NCBI RefSeq assembly: GCF_900115205.1
Contig: NZ_FOYQ01000001.1
Span: forward strand, 186,001 to 250,000
DNA: 64,000 bases
Source of the DNA: Robiginitalea myxolifaciens
GTDB taxonomy: Bacteria; Bacteroidota; Bacteroidia; Flavobacteriales; Flavobacteriaceae
Reading direction: 5' to 3'
The position numbers were made by a program, and so were the translations under genes. A model generated the notes under the pieces. The model saw only the letters and a list, made by a program, of their open reading frames with translations. It made no database searches and was not told the origin of the DNA. How positions within the stretch are numbered: position 1 is the first letter of the stretch; each line of letters starts with the position of its first letter. Shown one piece after another: positions 51,288-60,910 of the stretch.

Positions 51288-52550
51288 ATGGCTGAAATTC
51301 CAAAGGACAAACGCGCCTGGTTGTGGGTTCCCACCCTCTATTTTACCCAGGGCCTCCCTTACATACTGGTGGTTACCGTATCGGTTATTCTCTATAAGAA
51401 ATTAGGGGTTGGCAATGCGGAAATCGGGCTGTATACCAGTTGGCTGTATCTGCCCTGGGTACTTAAGCCCCTCTGGAGCCCGCTGCTCGAACTCAAAGGA
51501 ACCAAACGCCGTTGGTTTCTGGGAATGCAGGCGCTGCTGGCTTTGGCGATGCTCGGGGTCGGGCTGAGCCTGCCTACAAAGTCTTTCCTGGTTACCTCCC
51601 TCGCCTGTTTCTGGATGGCCGCCTTTGCCTCAGCTACCAACGACATCGCCTCAGACGGATATTACATGATCGCACTTAGCGAAAAAAAGCAGGCCTTTTT
51701 CGTGGGTTTACGCAGCACCTTTTATCGGCTGGCCATGGTAACCGGTCAGGGTTTAATTGTAATACTGGCCGGATTTCTGGAAAACTATTATGGAGACAAC
51801 GCAAAAGCCTGGTCCCTGACCATGACAGCTACTGCCGGACTAATGCTGGTACTTACTGCGGTTAATTTTTTTGCTACCCCGGCCTATGAAATCCATGGGA
51901 AAAGGGAGCGTCCGGAAGGATTTCTCCAGGTATTCGGCAGCTTCTTTGCCAAACCAAATATCGGCTGGGCCCTCGCCTTTATCCTTACCTATCGCCTCGG
52001 GGAATCGCAGCTGGTAAAAATGGCGGCCCCTTTTCTGTTAGACGATTCCGGGGCGGGTGGACTCGCTTATGCCACAGAAGAAGTGGGGACGATATACGGG
52101 ACCATAGGTATTGTTTTCTTATCCATCGGGGGGATTTTGGGAGGAATTTTGATTTCCCGGGACGGGCTCAAGCGCTGGATGCTGCCCATGCTCCTTTCGC
52201 TCAACTTACCCAATGCGCTGTATGCTTTGCTGGCGCTGACCCAAACCGATTCGCTATGGGCTGTTACGGGCACCGTAATTGTAGAGCAATTCGGATATGG
52301 ATTTGGCTTTGCTGCCTTCCTGGTCTACCTGATATATATCGCGGAGGGCACCGCTAAAACGGCCCATTACGCCCTGGCTACCGGGTTTATGGCGCTGGGG
52401 ATGATGCTGCCTGGGATGATCAGCGGTTATATCCAGCAATGGCTGGGCTATGGTGGCTTTTTTGTTTGGGTAGTCCTGGCAGCCCTGCCTGCTTTCTTCT
52501 TGTTGAAACACATTCAATACCCACCGGATTTCGGTAAAAAAAGTCGCTGA
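51288..52550 (+). CDS. ampG: AmpG-like muropeptide permease (MFS)
   Basis: 420 residues with about 12 transmembrane helices. WVPTLYFTQGLPYILVVTVS at the start, YTSWLYLPWVLKPLWSPLLE and AATNDIASDGYYM-type motifs (here SATNDIASDGYYMIAL) are those of the AmpG family of the major facilitator superfamily, which imports anhydro-muropeptides from the periplasm. Its neighbours nagZ, anmK, murQ and nagB are the next enzymes of the same pathway, which supports the substrate. The stop and the nagZ start share one base (TGATG). Confidence 0.85.
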   Translation: MAEIPKDKRAWLWVPTLYFTQGLPYILVVTVSVILYKKLGVGNAEIGLYTSWLYLPWVLKPLWSPLLELKGTKRRWFLGMQALLALAMLGVGLSLPTKSFLVTSLACFWMAAFASATNDIASDGYYMIALSEKKQAFFVGLRSTFYRLAMVTGQGLIVILAGFLENYYGDNAKAWSLTMTATAGLMLVLTAVNFFATPAYEIHGKRERPEGFLQVFGSFFAKPNIGWALAFILTYRLGESQLVKMAAPFLLDDSGAGGLAYATEEVGTIYGTIGIVFLSIGGILGGILISRDGLKRWMLPMLLSLNLPNALYALLALTQTDSLWAVTGTVIVEQFGYGFGFAAFLVYLIYIAEGTAKTAHYALATGFMALGMMLPGMISGYIQQWLGYGGFFVWVVLAALPAFFLLKHIQYPPDFGKKSR

Positions 52551-54199
52551 TGCCTACCTCAATTCAAGCTTACGAAGACGTTGTTGATTCCCTCCCCTTA
52601 ACCCAAAAAATCGGGCAATTATTAATGCCCGCCGCTTTTGTCAATGACAGCGAAGACGAGATTCAGCGATTGGAATCTCAGATACGGGAATTGGGTATCG
52701 GGGGCATCTGTTTTTTCCACAGTCGGGCCAGTGCAGCAACGAATTTTGAAGGGGAAAAAGAGGTGCCTGTAAATCCGGATAGCCTGGGACGCCTCAAAGA
52801 GCTGATTGCCCGTTACCAAAAGGCATCCGCAATCCCCCTGCTCATAGCTATCGATGCAGAATGGGGGCTTGCCATGCGACTCGAGAACGGAGAAGCCTAT
52901 CCCTATGCATTGTGCCTGGGGGCACTTCCTCCCGGCCATGAACTGGTGAGGCGGACGGGATTCAGGATGGGATTAGACTGCAAGGCCGCTGGGATTCATT
53001 GGAATCTGGCACCTGTTGCCGACGTAAACCTGAACCCGGCCAATCCGGTAATCGGCTATCGTTCTTTTGGAGCCGACCACCATCATGTAGCTCAACATGC
53101 CGTTTCGCTCTATCGTGGGATGCAGCAGGCCGAAATCCTGGGATGTGCCAAACACTTTCCGGGTCACGGCGATACCGCCACGGACTCCCATCTCGAATTA
53201 CCGGTCCTGGATAAATCTGCAGACTCCCTGGACGCGATAGAACTATTGCCATTCCGCTCCCTGATAAGCGCAGGGATCGAGGGTGTCATGCCCGGTCACC
53301 TGACCGTGCCTTCCCTGGATCCTACAGGGCTGCCGGCAACCCTGAGTCCTACCATGATCCGGGATGTGCTTCGCGGAAAGCTCGGGTTTCGAGGTGTAGT
53401 GGTCAGCGATGCCCTGAATATGCACGCCGTAAGCAAGCGCTATGCGGCTCCCGGGGAGTTAGCAGCCGTGGCCCTCAATGCGGGGAACGATATCCTTTGT
53501 TTTGTGGAGGACCTGGAGCAATCCGTTGCCGCTATTGCTGATAAAGTGTCGCATGGGGATAAGAACAGTATCACAGCCCAACGGTTAGAAGATTCTTTCG
53601 CGCGAGTCTGGAAACTCAAAGAGCGCGTTTTTCAATCGGACACCACTACATCCTCTCCCAACTCGAATGAACCGAAACTCAAACCTGAAAGTCCGGGGGC
53701 CCTGCGGAAAGCCCTCGCTGCTGCGACCTTGACTGCTGTTAAAACAAGAACTACAGAACGGGATACTACAAGACGTGCCTGGATCCTGGCCGGGGAAGAC
53801 CTGGGCCCTTTCGAATCCGAACTCGGTGCAGGGCATCTCGGGAATAGTATGCGCATCTCATGGGATAAACAGGGTATCCTTTCACAGGATAGCCGCTGGC
53901 CATTACCCGATGAGTCAGAAGTTGTCCTTGTGCTGGCCCCGCCAAAACTTAAACCGGCCGGAAATTTTGGGCTGCCGAAATCGTTTACGGATTTTCTGGT
54001 TACACTTTGTGAACAACGCAACGTATCCCTATGCCTGCTGGGGAATCCATATGTATTAAATTTACCTGGCTGTGCACAAGCAGCCGAAATCCTACTGGCT
54101 TATTCGCCCCTCGCTGAATTTCAAAAGCAGGCTGCGCGTTATTATTTGGGGAAGGTCGAGGCCCCTGGAAATCTTCCTGTGAAGATTCCGGGCCATTAA
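52550..54199 (+). CDS. nagZ: GH3 beta-N-acetylglucosaminidase, NagZ-like
   Basis: 549 residues. The family 3 barrel spans ~15-360: FHSRASAATNF, LLIAIDAEWGLAMR, CAKHFPGHGDTATDSH (catalytic His214 in the NagZ-type loop) and VVVSDALNMHAVS (nucleophile Asp287). The KHFPGHGDT...SH signature separates NagZ-type N-acetylglucosaminidases from other GH3. No signal peptide is seen, so it acts in the cytoplasm on GlcNAc-anhydroMurNAc imported by the AmpG-like permease. The C-terminal ~180 residues form an extra GH3 C-domain-like part absent from short NagZ proteins. The downstream gene starts 10 bp later. Confidence 0.9.
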   Translation: MPTSIQAYEDVVDSLPLTQKIGQLLMPAAFVNDSEDEIQRLESQIRELGIGGICFFHSRASAATNFEGEKEVPVNPDSLGRLKELIARYQKASAIPLLIAIDAEWGLAMRLENGEAYPYALCLGALPPGHELVRRTGFRMGLDCKAAGIHWNLAPVADVNLNPANPVIGYRSFGADHHHVAQHAVSLYRGMQQAEILGCAKHFPGHGDTATDSHLELPVLDKSADSLDAIELLPFRSLISAGIEGVMPGHLTVPSLDPTGLPATLSPTMIRDVLRGKLGFRGVVVSDALNMHAVSKRYAAPGELAAVALNAGNDILCFVEDLEQSVAAIADKVSHGDKNSITAQRLEDSFARVWKLKERVFQSDTTTSSPNSNEPKLKPESPGALRKALAAATLTAVKTRTTERDTTRRAWILAGEDLGPFESELGAGHLGNSMRISWDKQGILSQDSRWPLPDESEVVLVLAPPKLKPAGNFGLPKSFTDFLVTLCEQRNVSLCLLGNPYVLNLPGCAQAAEILLAYSPLAEFQKQAARYYLGKVEAPGNLPVKIPGH

Positions 54200-54209
54200 T
54201 CAAATACCG

Positions 54210-55310
54210 ATGGAAGCAAAAACGTATCGCATACTTGGCATGATGTCCGGAACCTCGCTGGACGGTTTGGATATGGTCCTGGCGGACCTGGATTGCAACG
54301 ATTCCGGATGGACGTATCGCATCCTGGAAAAGACCTGTATTGACTACTCCCCTGGCTTCAAAAACAAGCTACAGGAAGCTATTGCCCTGGATGCAACTTC
54401 TCTGCTGGCCTTTCACGCGGAGTATGGCCGCTGGTTGGGAAAACAAGCCCGGGAATTTCTGGATAATCACCAGGCTGTAGCCCATGCTATAGCCAGCCAC
54501 GGGCACACCATTCACCACCGACCCGAATCGGGATTCACCTTTCAACTAGGTGCTCCCCAGGAACTTGCGCTCGAAGCGGGCATTCCGGTAATTGGTGATT
54601 TCAGAAGCCTCGATGTGGCCCTTGGAGGACAAGGCGCACCCCTGGTGCCGCTCGGAGACCGGCTACTGTTCCCGGAATACGATTTTTGTCTGAACCTTGG
54701 GGGAATCAGCAATGTTTCCTTTGAAGCCGAAGGCAACCGCCTGGCTTACGACATTGGTATCGCCAATATGCTTCTGAATTATCTGTGTCGGGAGGAGGGT
54801 TTGGAATATGATAAGGGTGGCGCTATCGCCCGGGAGGGACAACTTATACCCGCCCTACAACAGGCGCTGGATTCCCTGGAATACTACCGCTTACCCTATC
54901 CAAAAAGTACGGGATACGAGTGGTTTCGCGATGCAATGATTCCCATTTTAAAGAATCATCCCGGGGCTTTACCGGATTTGTTGCACACTGCAGTAGCACA
55001 CATTGCCGCTCAGATTGGAAAACAAATCAACAACCTAATCTCCAATACCCTATCATCTAGCGAAAGAAGCGACTTCCGCCTGCTGATCACCGGAGGTGGC
55101 GCACGAAATACTTATTTGATTGAGCGGATTCAGGCGAGTTGCGGAGCACAGGTAGCTGCGGTAATCCCGGATCCCGAGGTAATCGATTATAAGGAGGCTT
55201 TGGTTTTTGCCTTATTGGGAGCCCTCCGACTCGAAGGACAACCCAATGTCCTGGCGTCTGTGACCGGGGCCAGCCGAAGCAGCTGTTCCGGCGTCGTATA
55301 CCTTCCTTAA
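54210..55310 (+). CDS. anmK: Anhydro-N-acetylmuramic acid kinase
   Basis: 366 residues, normal length. GMMSGTSLDGLDMVLADLD is the diagnostic AnmK start (ATP-binding, sugar-kinase fold), followed by ASHGHTIHHRPE, FQLGAP, VIGDFRSLDVALGGQGAPLVP and LLITGGGARNTYL. It opens and phosphorylates anhydro-MurNAc to MurNAc-6-phosphate, the substrate of MurQ. It is the last gene of the operon; no clear terminator follows. Confidence 0.95.
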   Translation: MEAKTYRILGMMSGTSLDGLDMVLADLDCNDSGWTYRILEKTCIDYSPGFKNKLQEAIALDATSLLAFHAEYGRWLGKQAREFLDNHQAVAHAIASHGHTIHHRPESGFTFQLGAPQELALEAGIPVIGDFRSLDVALGGQGAPLVPLGDRLLFPEYDFCLNLGGISNVSFEAEGNRLAYDIGIANMLLNYLCREEGLEYDKGGAIAREGQLIPALQQALDSLEYYRLPYPKSTGYEWFRDAMIPILKNHPGALPDLLHTAVAHIAAQIGKQINNLISNTLSSSERSDFRLLITGGGARNTYLIERIQASCGAQVAAVIPDPEVIDYKEALVFALLGALRLEGQPNVLASVTGASRSSCSGVVYLP

Positions 55311-55420
55311 AAGACACTTATTTTCACGCAGTATCCCGCGTTCTTCTGGTCCAGACCTGACTTTCTATGTGACTTAACCCATCTTCTGACGGGAAGAGGC
55401 ATCCTGGAGACCATCCATAA

Positions 55421-55589
55421 CCCATTGTTTTTCTGATAGTTATTATTCTATTGATAGTACTACTATCGTTTATGTTAGTTTTACTGTATTATTCTAAAAG
55501 TATTACTATTAAATATTTGTTAATTGCCATTGCCATGATTGCATGCAGGGCTATTTTTGTTCCGTTTTTAAGCTATATCGTTAAACAAT
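55421..55589 (+). other. AT-rich leader with an uncertain hydrophobic open frame
   Basis: The gap 55311-55589 contains an AT-rich stretch open from 55421 in one frame, reading two very hydrophobic segments (LIVLLSFMLVLLYY and YLLIAIAMIACRAIF). It has only a TTG start (55451) and continues out of phase into the DUF2490 gene, so a real peptide is doubtful. It may simply be the promoter region of the next operon. Confidence 0.25.
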
Positions 55590-56285
55590 ATGAAGCGAAT
55601 ATTAGTATTTATCCTCCTTGGTCTGACCCTTCAGGCATCTTATGGGCAGGGTCCAGACGAAGATCAACTCGGGGCCTGGTACATGTACTTCTACAGTGCC
55701 GATTTCGGAGATACCCAATGGGGAGTCCAGGGCGACTTTCAATACCGGGACTGGCGGGGACTCGGAGACAGAGAACAATTATTACTGCGCTCCGGACTAA
55801 CCTTTACGCCTAAAGATTCGGGGGTAAAATTCACCCTGGGTTACGCAAATATTTCCACCGGACAATTCGGCACTGATATCGATAACCCGGTAGTGGAAAA
55901 TCGTATCTATCAGGAAGCGCTTTTTTCTAATGTGATTTTGAAACGACTCTTACTTACGCATCGATTCCGCTATGAACAACGTTGGGTAGCCGAGCAGGAT
56001 TTCCGTACCCGATTTCGATACAACATTTTTATCAACGTGCCTTTCGAGGGTACTACCCTGGATAAAGGAACCCCCTATTTCGCCTTTTACAATGAGCTTT
56101 TTATAAACGGAGAAAGGACTATAGGTGAAGACTTGGAAGTTCAGTTTTTTGACCGAAACCGGACCTATTTAGGCCTGGGATACGCGCTCAGTGATAAGCT
56201 GAGAATGCAAGTGGGATGGATGCAACAGACCACGGTAAACTGGCAAAAAGGACAACTTCAATTTAGCTTACATCACACATTTTAA
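55590..56285 (+). CDS. DUF2490 family outer-membrane beta-barrel protein
   Basis: 231 residues with a signal peptide (MKRILVFILLGLTLQASYGQ). The rest alternates in beta strands with aromatic belts and the family phrases LGAWYMYF, HRFRYEQRW, RFRYNIFINVPF and LGLGYALSDKLRMQVGWM, ending in a C-terminal Phe (HHTF) as in many outer-membrane barrels. This is the DUF2490 pattern; function unknown. It precedes the carbonic anhydrase by 40 bp and is probably in the same operon. Confidence 0.85.
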   Translation: MKRILVFILLGLTLQASYGQGPDEDQLGAWYMYFYSADFGDTQWGVQGDFQYRDWRGLGDREQLLLRSGLTFTPKDSGVKFTLGYANISTGQFGTDIDNPVVENRIYQEALFSNVILKRLLLTHRFRYEQRWVAEQDFRTRFRYNIFINVPFEGTTLDKGTPYFAFYNELFINGERTIGEDLEVQFFDRNRTYLGLGYALSDKLRMQVGWMQQTTVNWQKGQLQFSLHHTF

Positions 56286-56325
56286 AAATTGACACCTCGA
56301 TTAACTATTAACTAAATCTGCAATT

Positions 56326-57096
56326 ATGAAAAAGAATTTTTTACCCGTTCTAGCGCTTTCGGTTCTGGCCCTGCTTACAGGGTGCCAGGAGAAGGCCAAT
56401 GAAAATCCACAGGAGCTTATGACGGAAAACCAACCCCGCCAGCTCGAAGAAGCTGTGGAGAGTATCCTGACTGCCGAAGAACAGGCCAGTATGACGCCTG
56501 ACGAAATTATCGGCAGACTTAAAAAGGGTAACGAGAATTTCATGAACAACAATCTAACCCGCCGCGATCATTCCGCCCAACGCCGCAAGGCAATGATCGG
56601 CCAATATCCACAGGCAATTGTATTGTCCTGCGTAGATAGCCGGGTACCCGTAGAAGATGTATTTGATCTGGGGATTGGAGACATCTTTGTAGCCCGGGTT
56701 GCCGGAAATATCGAAAACGAGGATATCGTGGGCTCGATGGAATTTGCCACGGCCGTTGCCGGGTCTAAGGTTGTCATTGTTATGGGGCATACCGCTTGCG
56801 GGGCGGTAAAATCCACTATCGACAATGTAGATGCCAGAGCGTTGAACATGAACTCACTGGCCGATTTAATGGATGAGATCAGACCTGCGGTAAATGAGAC
56901 CCCGGTAGAGGGAGCGATTTCCTCCGAAAACGTAGAATTTACAAATGCGGTTATCACCAATAATGCCATGAGGACAGTCCAGAATATCAGGGATGCCTCT
57001 CCAACAATGGCTAAAATGGAAGATGAAGGTAAGATCAATATCATATCGGCGGTTTACGATATGGAAAGTGGAAAAGTGACCTTCAACCGCGATTAA
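56326..57096 (+). CDS. Lipoprotein beta-carbonic anhydrase
   Basis: 256 residues. A signal peptide with lipobox LLTGC (Cys20) and a Glu/Gln-rich linker (~21-60) come before a complete beta-class carbonic anhydrase: zinc ligands Cys102 and Asp104-Arg106 dyad in LSCVDSRVPVE, His155 and Cys158 in MGHTACGAVKS. It interconverts CO2 and bicarbonate. Beta-class enzymes are mostly cytosolic; this one should sit on a membrane outside the cytoplasm. Paired with the DUF2490 barrel, it may aid inorganic carbon supply, perhaps for the carboxylases encoded nearby (inference). Confidence 0.92.
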   Translation: MKKNFLPVLALSVLALLTGCQEKANENPQELMTENQPRQLEEAVESILTAEEQASMTPDEIIGRLKKGNENFMNNNLTRRDHSAQRRKAMIGQYPQAIVLSCVDSRVPVEDVFDLGIGDIFVARVAGNIENEDIVGSMEFATAVAGSKVVIVMGHTACGAVKSTIDNVDARALNMNSLADLMDEIRPAVNETPVEGAISSENVEFTNAVITNNAMRTVQNIRDASPTMAKMEDEGKINIISAVYDMESGKVTFNRD

Positions 57097-57130
57097 AAGA
57101 GCAAATTAATAACTTAAGAATATCAGCAAT

Positions 57131-57244
57131 ATGAAACGCAATAGCACCAATTCTCCGACTGAATCCAGGAGGTATGCTTTCTTCTCCAGTTTCAGACAGA
57201 GCAAGCGTATCAAATGGACCGAGAGTCGCAAGTACGTTTACTAA
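57131..57244 (+). CDS. Small basic peptide, 37 residues
   Basis: It lies between the carbonic anhydrase (stop 57096) and a strong terminator (57268). The translation is rich in Arg, Lys and Ser (MKRNSTNSPTESRRYAFF at the start, KYVY at the end); net charge is strongly positive and it lacks a membrane segment. It is probably the last gene of the DUF2490-carbonic anhydrase operon. I do not recognise it; evidence is position, an ATG 34 bp after the previous stop and the following terminator only. Confidence 0.45.
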   Translation: MKRNSTNSPTESRRYAFFSSFRQSKRIKWTESRKYVY

Positions 57245-57267
57245 TTCCCATGCCATGGGAGAATAAG

Positions 57268-57300
57268 ACCGCCCTACTGGATTGCAGTAGGGCGGTTTTT
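57268..57300 (+). terminator. Strong terminator between convergent operons
   Basis: Perfect 11-bp stem CCGCCCTACTG / CAGTAGGGCGG, five-base loop, then TTTTTACTTTTT. A separate palindrome TCCCATG-C-CATGGGA lies just before it (57246-57260). Confidence 0.92.
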
Positions 57301-57324
57301 ACTTTTTAATACACGTAGAGTTGC

Positions 57325-58866
57325 TTAAAGTGGAATATTCCCGTGTTTCCTTCGGGGTTGTTCCACTTCTTTTTTCTCTAGGGAAGCAAAGCCGCGAATA
57401 AGCTTGCGGCGCGTTTCCCGGGGCAGGATTACTTCATCGATAAACCCACGGCGCGCAGCCCGATACGGGTTGGCAAAGGTATCGGCATATTCCGCCTCCT
57501 TTTCGGCCAGTTTCTCGGTCGGATTCGCTGCAGCATTGATTTCTTTTCGGAAGATAATCTCACTGGCTCCCTTGGCTCCCATTACGGCAATCTCCGCTAC
57601 CGGCCAGGCATAATTGAGGTCGGCTCCAATATGCTTGGAGTTCATTACGTCATAGGCTCCTCCGTAGGCCTTTCGGGTGATCAGGGTAATACGCGGGACG
57701 GTAGCCTCACTAAGGGCGTACAAAAGTTTAGCGCCATGAACAATTATCCCGTTCCACTCCTGATCCGTCCCCGGGAGGAATCCAGGAACATCCACAAGCA
57801 CCAACAAGGGGATATTAAAGCTGTCGCAGAAACGCGTAAATCGGGCAGCTTTACGGGAACTATCCGCATCGAGAACCCCGGCCAGGGCCAGAGGTTGATT
57901 CGCTATGACTCCAATACTCCTCCCGCCGAGGCGTGCAAAACCAGTAATGATATTATCGGCAAATTGCTCGTGGATCTCGAAGAAACTGTCCGTGTCAATA
58001 ATCCCCGAAATCACTTCTTTCATATCGTAGGGCTGGTTTGGGTTGGCCGGGATGATCTCCTGTAAGGCCTCCCGGTATTCCTCTCCCAACTCGTAAGGAA
58101 GCGAAGGAGGAAGTTCCCGGTTATTCTGAGGAATATAGGTGAGCAGTGTACGCAGATCCAGCAGGCAAGCCGCATCGTTTGGGGCAGTCCGGTGGGCAAC
58201 ACCCGATTTGGCCGCATGGGTTTGTGCTCCGCCCAGTTCTTCTGCGCTTACGGTTTCGTTGGTGACGGTTTTAACTACATTCGGTCCGGTTACGAACATA
58301 TAACTGGTCTGTTCGACCATGGTAATAAAATCCGTCATTGCCGGGGAGTATACCGCACCGCCAGCACAGGGACCCATAACCGCAGACAGTTGAGGAATTA
58401 CCCCGGAAGCCCGGACATTCCTGTAAAATATATCGGCATACCCACCCAGGGAACGAACCCCTTCCTGTATCCGTGCTCCCCCAGAGTCATTTAATCCAAT
58501 GATGGGTGCCCCGGCTTTCACGGCCAGGTCCATGACTTTGCAAATTTTCTCCGCATGCGTTTCCGAAAGCGAGCCTCCAAAAACGGTAAAATCCTGGGCA
58601 AAGACATAGACGAGTCGTCCGTGGATGGTCCCATATCCTGTTACGACCCCATCGCCGTAAAACTGCTGATCCGCCATCCCGAAATCAGTGGTTCTGTGGG
58701 TAACCAGAATACCCAGTTCCTCAAAGCTATCCTTATCTAACAGATACATGACCCGTTCGCGTGCCGTTAGTTTTTTATTCTCATGTTGCTTGTCAATACG
58801 CTTTTGACCTCCACCCAGACGGGCTTCGGCCAACTTCTCCTGCAACTTTTGAATTTTATCTTCCAT
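57325..58866 (-). CDS. pccB: Acyl-CoA (propionyl-CoA) carboxylase, carboxyltransferase subunit
   Basis: 513 residues, the normal size of the beta subunit. It has the two crotonase-like halves: [43 protein letters not shown] and [16 protein letters not shown] in the N half; [27 protein letters not shown] and [20 protein letters not shown] in the C half. These fit propionyl-CoA carboxylase/methylmalonyl-CoA carboxyltransferase. It is the last gene of a carrier-biotin carboxylase-carboxyltransferase operon, and methylmalonyl-CoA mutase genes lie nearby, which supports propionyl-CoA as substrate. Confidence 0.9.
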   Translation of the reverse strand: MEDKIQKLQEKLAEARLGGGQKRIDKQHENKKLTARERVMYLLDKDSFEELGILVTHRTTDFGMADQQFYGDGVVTGYGTIHGRLVYVFAQDFTVFGGSLSETHAEKICKVMDLAVKAGAPIIGLNDSGGARIQEGVRSLGGYADIFYRNVRASGVIPQLSAVMGPCAGGAVYSPAMTDFITMVEQTSYMFVTGPNVVKTVTNETVSAEELGGAQTHAAKSGVAHRTAPNDAACLLDLRTLLTYIPQNNRELPPSLPYELGEEYREALQEIIPANPNQPYDMKEVISGIIDTDSFFEIHEQFADNIITGFARLGGRSIGVIANQPLALAGVLDADSSRKAARFTRFCDSFNIPLLVLVDVPGFLPGTDQEWNGIIVHGAKLLYALSEATVPRITLITRKAYGGAYDVMNSKHIGADLNYAWPVAEIAVMGAKGASEIIFRKEINAAANPTEKLAEKEAEYADTFANPYRAARRGFIDEVILPRETRRKLIRGFASLEKKEVEQPRRKHGNIPL

Positions 58867-58889
58867 AGTGATTTTGATAAATGGGTGGC

Positions 58890-60332
58890 TTAAGCGTGAT
58901 TTATCCTGAGTTTTCCTTTCTCCTTCAGGTAATGTCGCAGGGCTATCCGGGCAGCTATTTCCGCTTCGCGCTTTTTTTGGTCCCGAATCTTTTCGGGTTG
59001 ATAATGGAGCTTTACAAAATGGGTGCTGAAATCCCCACTGACAAAAGCAGGGTGCCTGCAGACAAAATCCCCGAACTCCAGGGTAGTTGCTACCCCTTCT
59101 ACCCGATAGGCCGCAATGGCATCAATCATACGTCGGATAGCCGCATTCCGGTCAGGTCCATACGTGATTAACTTGGAGAGCATGGGATCGTAATAAATCG
59201 GGACCTGCATTCCCTGCTCATAGCCATTGTCTACACGTATGCCCTCCCCTTCCGGTAACGTGTAGGTCGCGAGTTGGCCCACACTGGGTAAAAAATTATC
59301 CAAAGGATCTTCGGCGTAAACCCGTAATTCGAGAGCATGACCCTGAATGCGTAATTCCTCCTGAGAAAGCGGAAGTTTTTCGCCACGAGCCACACGGATT
59401 TGCCATTCCACCAGATCCTGTCCGGTGATCAATTCGGTTACCGGGTGCTCCACCTGCAGCCGGGTATTCATCTCTAAGAAGTAAAAGTTATGATCGGCAT
59501 CCAGGAGGAATTCTACCGTACCCGCACCCACATAATCACAGGCCCGTGCCACATCAACGGCAGCCGTTCCCATAGCATTTCGCAACTCCGCATCCAGAAC
59601 AGCGGAAGGAGCTTCTTCCACCACCTTTTGGTGTCTGCGTTGAACACTGCATTCCCGCTCAAATAAGTGTACGATGTTACCGTGGGTATCGGCCATGATC
59701 TGGATCTCAATATGCCGGGGTTTGGCCACATATTTTTCGATGAATACCGAGCCATCGCCAAATGCGGATTCCGCCTCGCTCATAGCGCGGGCAATTTGTT
59801 CCTTCAATTCGGCGGGTTTCTCCACGACGCGCATCCCCTTACCCCCACCTCCTGCAGCGGCCTTTATCAAAATAGGATACCCGATCTGTGCCGCGATTTC
59901 CCGAACTTCTTCCGGATCGTTAATCGGCTCTTCCGTGCCCGGAACCATGGGAATGCCATAGGCCTTAACCGCTTCCTTGGCCGCCAACTTGTCGCCCATT
60001 ACCTCAATGGCTTTGGGACCAGGCCCGATAAAAACGAGTCCAGCTGCCGTGACCTGCTGGGCAAATCCGGCATTCTCACTCAGGAATCCATAACCGGGAT
60101 GGATGGCGTCTACCCCAAGTCGCTGGGCTGCGGCTACAATCCGGTCTCCCCTGAGGTAGGAATCGGAGGAAGCCGGCCCGCCCAGGCAAACCGCTTCATC
60201 GGCAAAACGGACGTGGGGTGCATCCCGATCCGCTTCCGAATACACTGCCACGGTAGCCAGTCCCATTTTCCGGGCCGTGCGCATAACCCGCAGCGCGATC
60301 TCACCTCTGTTGGCAATCAATACTTTCTTCAT
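58890..60332 (-). CDS. accC: Biotin carboxylase subunit of acyl-CoA carboxylase
   Basis: 480 residues from the ATG at 60332 ([20 protein letters not shown]); a longer frame begins with TTG inside the previous gene's stop region. ATP-grasp features: [14 protein letters not shown] glycine loop, [20 protein letters not shown], and [14 protein letters not shown] with the catalytic Glu/Arg. It carboxylates the biotin on the carrier protein encoded 4 bp upstream, for transfer by the carboxyltransferase. In acyl-CoA carboxylases this may be a propionyl-CoA-specific copy of AccC; the general fatty-acid AccC would be elsewhere. Confidence 0.9.
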   Translation of the reverse strand: MKKVLIANRGEIALRVMRTARKMGLATVAVYSEADRDAPHVRFADEAVCLGGPASSDSYLRGDRIVAAAQRLGVDAIHPGYGFLSENAGFAQQVTAAGLVFIGPGPKAIEVMGDKLAAKEAVKAYGIPMVPGTEEPINDPEEVREIAAQIGYPILIKAAAGGGGKGMRVVEKPAELKEQIARAMSEAESAFGDGSVFIEKYVAKPRHIEIQIMADTHGNIVHLFERECSVQRRHQKVVEEAPSAVLDAELRNAMGTAAVDVARACDYVGAGTVEFLLDADHNFYFLEMNTRLQVEHPVTELITGQDLVEWQIRVARGEKLPLSQEELRIQGHALELRVYAEDPLDNFLPSVGQLATYTLPEGEGIRVDNGYEQGMQVPIYYDPMLSKLITYGPDRNAAIRRMIDAIAAYRVEGVATTLEFGDFVCRHPAFVSGDFSTHFVKLHYQPEKIRDQKKREAEIAARIALRHYLKEKGKLRINHA

Positions 60333-60336
60333 AACC

Positions 60337-60837
60337 TTAATCTTCAAATTCCAGCAACAGGGCCTTTTTATCTACTGCCATCCCTGCCGAAACAGCAACC
60401 GCTTTAATCTTACCATCCCGGGGCGAACGAATCGCATTTTCCATCTTCATAGCTTCCAGCACCAATAAGGTCTGACCTTCCTCCACCGTATCCCCGGCCT
60501 CCACTTCCAGAGAGAGGATCAAGCCCGGCATGGGCGCTTCGATCTGGGAAACGCTGCTGGCAGAATTTAAACTGTATCCCATCGCTTCGATTTGAAGGTC
60601 CAGGGCATCCGCAATCTGCACTTCATAAGTGGTATTGCCAACCAGGACCTCATAATGCTTTTGAGGGAATCCCCCGGACTGGATTCGCGCCTGAAAGCGC
60701 TGCTCCCCGTCCAACACATGGAGCTTGCCACCGGCTGCCTCTTCGATCACTTCTGCTGCACCGGCCGCTGCCTCGTTGAGCTCAAAGGTTCCGTATCCCG
60801 CAACGGTAAGGCGATATTGGTTACTCATAGATTCCAT
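60337..60837 (-). CDS. Biotin carboxyl carrier protein of acyl-CoA carboxylase
   Basis: 166 residues from the ATG at 60837, or 163 from the ATG at 60828 (MSNQYRLTVAGYG). The C-terminal ~75 residues are a biotinyl domain: EAPMPGLILSLEVEAGDTVE and the biotinylated lysine in LEAMKMEN (Lys131 from the first ATG). The N-terminal ~85 residues resemble the BT-like linker of Bacteroidetes carboxylase carriers. The stop codon is 4 bp from the biotin carboxylase start. Its promoter region is shared with the divergent uridine kinase. Confidence 0.88.
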   Translation of the reverse strand: MESMSNQYRLTVAGYGTFELNEAAAGAAEVIEEAAGGKLHVLDGEQRFQARIQSGGFPQKHYEVLVGNTTYEVQIADALDLQIEAMGYSLNSASSVSQIEAPMPGLILSLEVEAGDTVEEGQTLLVLEAMKMENAIRSPRDGKIKAVAVSAGMAVDKKALLLEFED

Positions 60838-60887
60838 TTTTAGTCTTCCGGGGAAATTAGCAATAAAATAATCATCGGGGAAATTCC

Positions 60888-60895
60888 TAATTTTG
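60888..60895 (+). promoter_or_regulatory. -7 box of the uridine kinase operon
   Basis: A perfect TAATTTTG (TAnnTTTG) 15 bp before the ATG at 60911. The TTG start at 60893 would lie inside this box, which argues for the ATG. Confidence 0.6.
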
Positions 60896-60910
60896 CCCAA
60901 AACGTGCGGA

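Noticed and set aside
55451-55813. 120-codon hydrophobic frame before the DUF2490 gene
   Set aside because: It has only a TTG start and its second half is the DUF2490 gene in the wrong frame; kept only as an uncertain note.
59667-60407. 246-codon frame opposite the biotin carboxylase
   Set aside because: It covers a highly conserved enzyme gene on the other strand and has no motif or plausible promoter.
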